This document shows, in pieces, positions 55,422 through 64,000 of a stretch of DNA of 64,000 bases (position 1 is the first letter of the stretch; every line of letters begins with the position of its first letter). Position numbers and translations under genes: made by a program. The DNA is from Reticulitermes speratus (taxonomy: Eukaryota > Arthropoda > Insecta > Blattodea > Rhinotermitidae): NCBI GenBank assembly GCA_021186555.1, contig JAJKFL010000039.1:39081610-39145609 (forward strand), given 5' to 3'. A model generated the notes under the pieces. That model saw only the letters and a list, made by a program, of their open reading frames with translations, had not been told where the DNA came from and searched no databases.

Positions 55422-58400
55422 TAGCCTCAGCAGTCACTTCCGTGAGAACCTCAAATCTCACGTATTTATGTTGTCAGTGAGAAAAAAGGCCATGTTTCAA
55501 TACGAGGGTATGCCCCTAGCGGTACTGTGACAATATTCAGGGTTGGTACCACTGTAGGGTCTGTTCTGTCTTCTCTCAGCCGTGCCTTCTCTTCGTAAAG
55601 AAGTGTTGTCTGTTGCTGATGTATTACCCACAATCCTTGGCAGACTGGACATGGCAGCATTGCTCATAACATTTCATGACATTACAAAGGTCTTTCTGGG
55701 CATCACAGTAGATTTGAATGCACATAGAAATTACCAGTAATTCTGGTGGAACGAGTGTATGTAATTAACCATTTTGCTACTACTCTGGTTTGCTCATAAA
55801 AGATTAACCTTACACTGTTGTGCAGGATAGTCCTTGCACACTCAAAGAGTAGATGTCTTGTATTTATGTTTCATACAGTGCAGTGTACCATATATTTCAA
55901 CCTGTACAAACATTATTTCAGGCAAGTGCTTACTTGTATATATAAAGTCCTTTTGTACTGTGTCTGCATTTCTCTCTCCAGTGTGGTTGCTAGCCTATCA
56001 TAACCCAGTTTATAGTGCAGATGTAACCTATGTATACCGTTGTTCGTTGCTTAGAAACCGTTACATACATAAATCTAGGGCTGGCGTTAAGTGTGAACTC
56101 TGCCCCTGCATGGGACACTAGGAGATGCCAAACATCGTCACCAGCTGTGTAACGTTATGATTAGATGATTAAACATCTGATAATACAGTTTTGCATTGTG
56201 ACCATGACTGTAAAACCTTTGACTTACAAACAGTATTTAATATATAGTGTGTAGGTATGTTTGTGGTCCATTTCCCTACTAAACCTTATATATTTAATGC
56301 CAGTGGTTCATTATTACATGAAAGCTAAACAAAATTTTGCATCTCTACCATCTCATTCTTCACTTCTACAAAAACTTTACTATAAAAAAAAGTCCCATAT
56401 ATTTTCAGTACTCTAAAGAAAGCAGTGCTAATGTTGCCACCACATCAAAAGTTTTCACGCATACAATATTGTTTTTACTAATGTAGGAAATTTTCTTCTG
56501 CGAGCCTGAAATGCTCATGGGTTTGAAGCAGAAGTACCTAGAACACAGTTTGCACAGGGCACCATATTAAATGACACCAACCCTTCATAAAGCAATCGGT
56601 GTGGGGCTTGAATATTGTAGATAGTTTCAAATTTATAAGTGGGAATACATACAACTGTCATAGTAAGTAACTAATTAAAGAGAACTACAATATATTAATG
56701 AATGTGTTACATGCATAATGGGCAGGGATGTGGAAGTGCCTCCTAATAGAATTTAAACACACCTTTTCTTGTGCAGTTTGGATTTCATGGTACATGTGTC
56801 ATTTCATTCTCGTTATTGATTAATTTCACATTTACTGGTTGAAGCACACTGTGTGATATGTCTGATGACTAGATTCTTGCTCGATATTTGCGAGCTGTTG
56901 GAGTTCACCAGTTCTGCTTAGTCACTTGTGGCACAGAGGAAATGGCAAACTACATCCAAAGAAATTAACATCAACATAATTTGTAGGTTGTAACACTCAC
57001 TTAAATTTGACTTTTCTGTCATTATCTTATGTGTGGCCTGCAGGTGTTAGGACAAACTGAATGAATCTTGTGTGCAAACCAGAGCTGCCAGCCAGAGCAG
57101 GGTGCCAGAAAATACTGATCCTCAGGTTGCAGTCCCTGAAGACCAGAAATGCATGCCTGTTGTACACAGTGGGATCAGTGAGAAACCTGGACTGCAGCTG
57201 CTTGTACCAATGTCTAAGGATGACTGAATATGCTGCTATGCCCAGTATATAGAGTTTATTCGTGAGGACAGGAGCGCCTTACATGGCGTGCACATTCTAG
57301 AATGCCTGGACCAGTGTATTAGTGCTTCTGGTCTTGGCAGTAATACTTGCCTTTATACATTCCTGTACAGGGGTGGGCCCCACTGAGAGCATGTCATTGA
57401 CCTTTTTATACTTCAGAATAACAACAGTTGCCCACCTCTGTTGTAGAATTAGTGTAGATCATATAACTGTGTCGCAGTACTTCCTGTCATCAATAGATAA
57501 CTGACTTGCCTGTCCATGACAGCAAAGTGCAGTTCTTTTGTCAACACAAAATGCATGCACCTTGCAGGGAAGTCAGGAGAAACTGGGCACTTACCAGACC
57601 AGAACCTCAGAATGATACCACTTTGAAGTAAGTGCCAGTTTCATGTCAGACAGGCCTACAGCTGCTTGCTTCAAACTTGTGTACATTTCAATTTGTTACC
57701 TCCTGATATGGAAGTATGGCTGTAATGTCATCAGCAGAACTGTACTTAAAAGAGATTGTATGGCAATATAAGTAATGTTAACAAACATCTGTTATATATG
57801 TGCTCTCCTGTCCACACCACCCACATATTTCCTGCATATTACATTAACTGACAAAAAATCCCCAAAGTTGTCAGTACTTCACCTATAGATTGGAATACGA
57901 ATAAAATAACGCAAAATATATTTTCAGTTACGACTTCGAGCATAAAAGTTAAACTACATCATTGAGCATTATCTCTCTCTCTCTTCTTACTAGCACAATA
58001 TTGGAGGGAAATTTTATGATTATGTTACATTACTTCGCAACCCTTAAGCATACAGTGTCCAATAAAATGAGTATGAATAATTAATATAGGGCATTCTGGA
58101 AATGACTGTACCCTGCTTGAAAGTAAAATCCTGGCAACAGATACAAATTAATTATGGCCACCATTTTCCCTCCCAATAATCATGGTACCAGGTTCTGTTT
58201 ACACACATTTGGAAATGGCAGTAGCCAAAATCAGTGCACTGTGGAGAACTGTATCACAATTATGAGCTTTTAGTTTAAAATTTCAAAATTCTTTCAATTC
58301 ACATTTCAAACACTGATGGAACATACGTTGTTTTATAAAGGAACCAAATTTCATCAACTGTGCACTGCAACATCTTTCTGTACAGAGCAGACTTTCTGTG

Positions 58401-59304
58401 CCATTGAAACCCCCCTCACAACTTTTCCTTCAGTAAACTGTTTTCCTTCATGTCTGGAATACACCATACCTGCAGGAATACCAACTGGACAGAAGGAACA
58501 CAATAAGACTATGTGGACATATAAATTTATTATATGCGTAACAAACAAATACAAATATTTTGAATATCTGTAACACAGGCACCTGTTGGCATTGGGAAGT
58601 TCACTGCACACTCTTCCATGCTTGTGAACAGCAGCATAACAGAGTGGCACACTACAGCAGTTTGACTGTTGATTGTTGCATATAAAGAATGTCAGCAAAA
58701 TGTTAACCCCTCAAGCCAGCCACTCCAGATCAATCCCTTGTACCCTGCTGTCAACAGCATGTACATAAAATTTGTAAAATCAAGTAAACAATTCGGCTGA
58801 TAGTTACAAAAATTTGTGTACACGGTGAAGAAAGTATGAAGAATACAAAATCTGATTCTGTCACTGAGATGTATGGTTTGAAACTCCAACTATATTGGTA
58901 GACTCTTGGATGTTATGTCTTAGGAAAACTAAAATTGTAACTGCTTCCATAACTTTTGCTAAACAAAAATCAAGCAGCAGTGTGGAAAGAGTCCCTGCTG
59001 GACACTAACACAATTAGTTCAGCTGCTTGTCAACAGACAGTGGCAGTATTAATGACACTGTGAATGGCTGTACAGCAGGAGTACAGTCTCCTGGCCTGAG
59101 ATGTTAATAGTAACACTACAGAGTTGTGGCACACAATGTTACAGTTTTCAAGTAAGACTTCAAGATCATAACTATATGAACAACGTGTTGTATTCATTTG
59201 GTTAGCAGCTGCCTATCTGTCATGTACCTGCAACTTACAACATCTAGCAGCACAGATACATAAATCAGTGTATAAGTTTTAAAACTTTCGCGGCGACATG
59301 GTTC

Positions 59305-59432
59305 AATATAATCTTCTCGGGCGCACAGCCGCGTCAACTCGTTTCAATACAACGTTTCGGGGACTAGCTCCATCCCCATCCTCAGGCAAAACTCGGCAAA
59401 AGACGCGGCTGTGCGCCCGAGAAGACTATATT
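59305..59432. repeat. GC-rich hairpin (31-nt arms) enclosing a hammerhead-type motif
   Basis: The left arm 59305-59335 and right arm 59402-59432 are reverse complements apart from about one mismatch (core TCTCGGGCGCACAGCCGCGT). They are much richer in G+C than the surroundings. The 66-bp interior carries a minus-strand hammerhead-like block. Confidence 0.88.
59341..59393 (-). ncRNA. Hammerhead ribozyme-type motif, minus strand
   Basis: On the minus strand: GTTTTG, C, core CTGAGGA, stem II GGGGA/TCCCC with a 9-base loop, GAAA, CGTTG, cleavage triplet GTA, then TTGAAAC able to pair back with GTTTTG through G-U pairs. Core bases are complete; stem I is weaker than in the 42262 copy. Confidence 0.65.
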
Positions 59433-59680
59433 AAATCAGTGTATGTTCTTGACGAGCTGAACTGGAGGCACCTTCAGTCTTCATATATCTGAACTGTCTC
59501 TTCCTACTGCCTGTTCCTAATCAGTAACTGGTGCTGGGCTCCATACTGCTCTCCCTTTCTACATAGCCGCATCTAATTTTACAATAACATTTCATACAGC
59601 AATGACATTTCAGCAAAATATAAACATCTCCATTTACAAGACAAATTGTCCAAACATAAACATACATCTACAAAAATATT

Positions 59681-59992
59681 TTACAGGTCACTGTCACAGT
59701 ATATGTGCAAACGTGCCTTTTGATTTTTCTCCACTACGTAAAGAATGAATTCCTGATGTTCCACTCTCAGAAAGGCACACTTTGAGTTAAAAGACCAGAC
59801 TTGAGCAATGCCTTGACTTAGGCACAAAGGCTTTTTGTTCCTCACTCCACCACTCACATACTGCGTAGTGTGATCAAAAAGTAACAAGGCAAGCCCACTG
59901 GTTCCTGAACCGGCAACATATAGCGTATGAGCAGTGGCAGATTTCCACATCATCATGCTAACACCGCATACAATAAAGCGGGAGAATAATAT
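59681..59992 (-). CDS. Candidate terminal coding exon of an unidentified minus-strand gene
   Basis: A good acceptor (CTATTTCAG on the minus strand) at 59993 opens a 104-codon frame beginning ILFSRFIVCGV, continuing WKSATAHTLYVAGSGTSGLA and QVWSFNSKCAFLRVEHQEFI, and ending HIYCDSDL before TAA. Alternating hydrophobic segments look like a folded beta-rich domain rather than a chance frame. I cannot name it. It could be the last exon of the minus-strand gene starting at 62426 through a splice I cannot see, a separate gene, or chance. I see no donor that joins it in frame to the 61454-61990 exon. Confidence 0.35.
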   Translation of the reverse strand: MLFSRFIVCGVSMMMWKSATAHTLYVAGSGTSGLALLLFDHTTQYVSGGVRNKKPLCLSQGIAQVWSFNSKCAFLRVEHQEFILYVVEKNQKARLHIYCDSDL

Positions 59993-60901
59993 CTGAAATA
60001 GTTTAAAGCACAATATTCAGGGCCCTCATTCTTTTGCAGGAAAATGGATCAGGATGATGTGTGACATGCCACATGCACATACGAATGTATCCTATCCTAC
60101 AAAAACGCCCAACAGATGCAAATAAATCAGTTTAAGATGTACAGTTCCATCCAGCCGACACTTGAAAGCTGGCCTGGACTTCTCAACTGCATGTGAAGAA
60201 CTACTATCACACTACAGTAAACCCTTATCCACCAATGGGGTTATGTTCCACACAGACAGAGCATTAAGTAAATCTACTCTGGACAAATTTAAAACCTTAT
60301 GGATTAAAGAGGGATACATGGACAATGCCATGAAAAGTTTCCCATTAACACCTACTATACATAGCGTTTTACACACACAAATGCACACTCTGCTTACACG
60401 ATACATAAAGAAGGCACAATTAACAAACAAAAATGTAATACCATACACATTATGCCATTTACATGTGCCAAACAAAAATATACTACATATTGGTGAGACA
60501 GAGACGAGGGGTTATGCAAAAGAAAGATTTATTTTGTAACTCAGCCGTGGACAGAGGTTTACTGTACATGCATGAAGAATGCTAAAATAAATTTGGTTAG
60601 GACTACATGTCTTGTCTTGATACTTTTCAGTCATGCCTCTTACAGTCATGACTATAACCTAGATCACATTTATGTTCTATCATACAAAATAACAATCAGA
60701 CCAAAGTGACATGAAATAAAAGTCAGGTTTTATGATTTGTTTTCCTTGTCATGAGCCACCATCAGAGTGAGTTCCCAACTTGTGCATCCCACAATGCTGG
60801 AACATCACATAACGTACATAAACAAAGAACCGCCAACAGTAGCTACCCACTACAGAACAGAATGTGACCAACTACACTGCTCCACACATAATTTAATGGA
60901 C

Positions 60902-60940
60902 TGCCTGAAGATGGTAGTTCACAACCGAAACATGTAGCAA
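60902..60940 (+). ncRNA. Hammerhead ribozyme-type motif, plus strand
   Basis: TGC, core CTGAAGA, stem II GGT...ACC, GAAA, CATG, cleavage triplet GTA, GCA. The stem I pairing TGC/GCA is only 3 bp, so the fold is less secure than the 42262 motif. AACAATATCAATAAACAAAG follows, as in an element tail. Confidence 0.5.
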
Positions 60941-61453
60941 CAATATCAATAAACAAAGTTGTGCCACCTGACGTGTTCATGTGTTTTACTGACAGTTACT
61001 TGACTGTCCATAACAGTCATTTTCATCAACTGACACATACCTACTATCCTGAATGATCCCCCAGCCAAGTTCAGGGTTAGTGCTGCTTTCCACCCACATC
61101 CTTACATTCACTATTCATGATCAGAATACGATTTGACTAATTTGGTTTAAGTCAATCAGTAACTCAGAGTATATGATTCATGAATAAATCAGAAAGGATG
61201 TGGAAGAACACAGCTTTGGCCTAATTTAAGGTACTATGCTAGTGTTTGTGTGGAGGAACTGAGATCCACAGAATATGTCAGGACAGCCTATCCCCCGGCC
61301 AAGACTTAAACCTCAGACCTCCTGAATATAAAACAGGAGTGACAACCACTTTCAAAGATGTTTGGTACCAACATCCTGTCCAACAGTGTTAACATGTGAC
61401 TTGGAACATCTCCAGCAATCAAGTCACTGATTGGTCAACTGTTAAGCTTTACC

Positions 61454-62426
61454 TCAGTGAGTAACCACATCTGTGCCAGTCACCACATCAACCCTACCAT
61501 CTGGACTCAGATTTGGCAGCTTGATACTGCCTCGCTTTGGTCTCCATGATATCTTGATTTGTTCATCAATGTCTGTCACGAGCATGCTTGCCTCTTGAGG
61601 CTGACACCTGTGAGATTCTTCAGCTGTTAACATTAGAGATTCCAATCTCACCTCTGGTGGAATCACACCCAACTCCCCACTAGTACCCACTGATGGTGGT
61701 GTGACATCCGACTTGTTATGACCTTCTCTGCGTTTTGTATCTTTCACTGCTGCCACTTGCCGATGTTTCCGTGCTTTGCCACCAACACGCTGTCTGCTCC
61801 TGATGGCTGTATCATCGTCATCACTACTTCCTTCTGTGTACAGCTCCTCACCTGAGATCCACTGCTCTTCTTCTTCCTGCAACTCAAAGCAAATGCCACT
61901 GTCACAGTTTTCATACTTCTCAATTACACTAAAGCCAAGAAAACTTTCTTTCACTATACTAACACTTTTCACAATTCTTCTGGAATTCCACTAATGTCAT
62001 CGTCTACAGGTGTGCACAAATCCCGACCACCAAGTCACCAAGGTGACTAAATTTTGTACAGTGGTGCCCGATATTTGTGGGCCCTCCATGTGGCTCGTGC
62101 TTCACGTCATCATTCTGGTGCCTAGAATTTTGAGATGGCTCCAAGATTTTTGAAAAAGCTGTGGACCCCTGATCTAGAACCTATCTCCAAAGAGCCAAAA
62201 ACTGTTGTATTGCTCACATACAACTTAAACTTCTTTATACTGTAATAGGAAGGAATATATCTACTTTACTTCCTCCTCCTCTACAAGCCTTACTTCAACT
62301 AACTTAGGCATATGTAATAGAAAGAACATTGCATACCTCTTTCTTGACACGATCAATCTGAAGCTGTGCCAGTTTTTTCAGAGCTTCTGGTCGAGTAGGT
62401 TGATCGCTCTGAGGAGGACTCGACAT
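61454..62426 (-). CDS. Unrecognised small acidic/basic protein, two coding exons
   Basis: Exon 1 (62337-62426) gives a 30-residue start, MSSPPQSDQPTRPEALKKLA then QLQIDRVKKE, with a strong AAAGAG|GTATGC donor. Exon 2 (61454-61990, after ...ACATTAG) gives 178 residues. It includes an acidic segment (FELQEEEEQWISGEELYTEG, SSDDDD), a basic segment (RSRQRVGGKARKHRQ) and a terminal DIDEQIKISWRPKRGSIKLP. The total is about 208 residues. The charged, disordered character suggests a nuclear or regulatory protein, but no family was recognised. The acceptor is inferred from frame and has a poor pyrimidine tract. A good donor sequence (TGAG|GTAAAG) overlaps the stop, so a longer isoform is conceivable. 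Confidence 0.6.
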
Positions 62427-63736
62427 TGTTACCTACAATAAAATCGGTAAAAATTAATACTGGGACACGCCCACTTCACACAATTAGTGCAGTATTAATT
62501 CCGGCCCGTTTTCTTCACTTGGATACGAAAGGAAAATAATTTAAATTTGCTATTTTTTTAAATACAATAAAAAGGATAGTTTGTGCATATGCCACTTGAC
62601 ACTTCATTACCCCATGGTGTACAAGATTGACCGAAATACAATTTGAAAGACTTTACGAATAATGTAGAGACAAGAAACGATTGAGCTATTAAATTACAAC
62701 AGAATGTTGAACTTAAAATAAAAAAAAACACTAGGAAACAAAATCTGTTACCCGTTACCTATACCCTATTTCCTTCGTAATGATAACAGCTGCTCGCTAG
62801 CCATCGCAAATGCACGTACAGTTTTGCATTCGGTTTACAGATGTTACCAACTGACTAGCTTCGTACCTGACCTCACTGATCCATGGTACCTGCCTAGTAC
62901 ATGTGCTGTTGGTATACAAACATCTATGTGGTGACCTTAAATTCTGTAAGTATCCGTGAGTTTCAATATCAATTGTTTGCGGAACGTAAAAACTCGATCT
63001 GTTATCGAAATGTACATTTCATATCTTTTGAGCGGGCCAAATCTATTTCAAGTCACAAGGAGTTCATCCGCCATTGTGTGACCTGCCGAAATCAGCTGCA
63101 TTTTCTTGAATTTGTATATCGGATGGTCGCAATCAAATGACACAGGCACTTTCCATGCAATTTGTGCCGTGAGGAAATATGTTGGCTTCACTGGTGCAAG
63201 AGATAGTTGTCAACTGCCGGCTAAGGTAGTAGCACAGATTATCTAGGGCAGCGGTCACCAACCTTTCGGACCTCACGGACCACTAAACTCACAATTTTGA
63301 ATCCCGCGGACCACTAACATGAATTTTTTTTAAAAAGGTACAAACATCTATAAAATAATGATCATAAAAGTTACATTTTATTAATATGAAATTTGATGCA
63401 ACGTAATAAGGCGAAAATTGTCAGCGATCCTGTGTCGGTGACACGAAGACGAATCAGAATATAATGAAACAGTATAATAAACATAAAAAATTGCAAATAA
63501 TGTCCAAATTTGTTCACGGACCACCAAAATTTTCGGACCACCGGTTGGCGACCGCTGATCTAGGGCAGTAGAGTATTGATACTAGATAATCTGTGATTGA
63601 GGTGCCATTGCTTAAGGCGAAGATGCTGTGTCCTGGAGGATAAGTGTGACCACAGATTATCTAGTGTGACTCTGGAGTTGAGATATATAACACAGACAAG
63701 GCGTGAGGTTTTTTACGTGAGGGGGAGAATGCAAAC
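62427..63736. other. Shared 5' region between divergent genes, with a hAT MITE
   Basis: Between the minus-strand gene start (62426) and the plus-strand open frame (63737) lie about 1.3 kb, a plausible divergent promoter region. It contains the MITE at 63249-63557. ATTATCTAG(GG) occurs several times nearby (for example 63239, 63554, 63657). No coding frame is supported. Confidence 0.4.
63249..63557. mobile_element. hAT-type MITE with perfect 8-bp target duplication
   Basis: The ends CAGCGGTCACCAACCTTTC and GGTTGGCGACCGCTG are inverted repeats. ATCTAGGG flanks both sides (63241-63248 and 63558-63565). CGGACCACTAA / CGGACCACC sub-repeats occur near both ends. This CAGxGGTxxCCAACC terminus is a common animal hAT signature. 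No coding capacity. Confidence 0.93.
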
Positions 63737-64000
63737 ATGAACAAATATCACGAATCTCACATGCCAGAGAGAGATGCTGACTGCAGGCTAAAACAGAAGA
63801 GGAGGGACATACTGTTGCATGAGATTAAACGTGACAACACAGACAAGAATCTGTTTTCTGACATGCAGAAGGAGGGTTTGGATCGCAAAGCAAAGCGGAA
63901 GAAGAGAGAGGTGATGTTACATGAGGATAAACATGACTTCTCTGGCAAGAATAATAACACAGAGAAGAAGCAGTCATCTCACATGCAAGGAAAGGATATG
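63737..64000 (+). CDS. 5' part of a charged repeat-containing protein, truncated by window edge
   Basis: An open frame of 88 codons runs from ATG at 63737 to the window end without a stop; the frame is closed upstream by TGA at 63704-63706. It has an internal repeat: SHMPERDADCRLKQKRRDIL with LHEIKRDNTDKN, then SDMQKEGLDRKAKRKKREVM with LHEDKHDFSGKN, then a third unit beginning SHMQGKDM. Units are about 34-40 residues, Lys/Arg/Asp-rich, probably helical. I do not recognise the protein. It may be a first coding exon, or a repeat-encoded frame. Confidence 0.45.
   Translation, partial: MNKYHESHMPERDADCRLKQKRRDILLHEIKRDNTDKNLFSDMQKEGLDRKAKRKKREVMLHEDKHDFSGKNNNTEKKQSSHMQGKDM

Larger units (their letters stand above)
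54941..59680. other. Intergenic region without a recognised gene
   Basis: Contains a hairpin repeat (55301-55421), a G-rich run at about 55099-55116, and a hammerhead-bearing hairpin (59305-59432). A protein-like stretch at about 57051-57370 is interrupted by a stop at 57225 and was not accepted as a gene. Confidence 0.45.

Noticed and set aside
57051-57370. Protein-like plus-strand stretch (for example EFIREDRSALHGVHILECL) in the intergenic region
   Set aside because: An in-frame stop at 57225 interrupts it, the only nearby acceptor is weak, and no family was recognised. It could be a decayed exon, but support is too thin to annotate.
58316-58698. Overlapping plus- and minus-strand frames of 85-114 codons
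   Set aside because: No homology, no splice signals and no codon pattern favouring either strand; likely chance frames in intergenic DNA.
60162-60539. 125-codon plus-strand frame
   Set aside because: No recognisable family, no splice or start context, and it lies in repeat-rich intergenic sequence before a hammerhead-type motif. It may be a decayed element ORF but cannot be supported.

Overview
The window is from an animal nuclear genome: large intron-rich genes with consensus GT-AG sites, AT-rich introns, and dense SINE, LINE and hAT-type repeats. Both named genes match insect proteins best. The SINE types resemble those I associate with termite and cockroach genomes, so a blattodean insect is my inference; the sequence does not prove the species.

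Layout. (1) 1-20386, + strand: the 3' seven coding exons of rhinoceros (rno), the insect JADE-type PHD-finger protein. The first exons lie off the left edge. A single 7.8-kb final exon (12590-20386) encodes about 2,600 residues of mostly disordered tail. (2) 20387-26356: rno 3' UTR, then a repeat-rich gap with a MITE, pogo-type transposase and LINE remnants, and a SINE. (3) 26357-53025, + strand: what appears to be a complete 21-exon nervous wreck (nwk, FCHSD family) gene of 981 codons, encoding F-BAR, SH3-1, SH3-2 and a proline-containing acidic tail. Every exon junction keeps frame. (4) 53026-61453: nwk 3' UTR and an intergenic stretch with hairpin elements, two hammerhead-type motifs and one orphan minus-strand exon (59681-59992). 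(5) 61454-62426, - strand: an unrecognised small gene of two coding exons. (6) 63737-64000, + strand: the open start of a charged protein with internal repeats, running off the right edge.

The two named genes act in separate pathways: rno in chromatin acetylation complexes and EGFR/MAPK control, nwk in synaptic membrane traffic and actin. They are simply neighbours. The most unusual content is in the non-coding DNA. At least four sequences fit the full hammerhead ribozyme layout (CTGANGA core, paired stem II, GAAA, short self-complementary stem III, GTA cleavage triplet). Two of these lie in the sense orientation inside nwk introns, and several are embedded in long inverted repeats, as expected for Penelope-like retroelement ends. 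Two other elements have expanded their terminal sequence into tandem arrays: a 51-bp x ~20 array inside a hAT element with a perfect target duplication, and a 74-bp x 5 array in one arm of an inverted-repeat element. A recent 533-bp tandem duplication abuts an rno splice acceptor.
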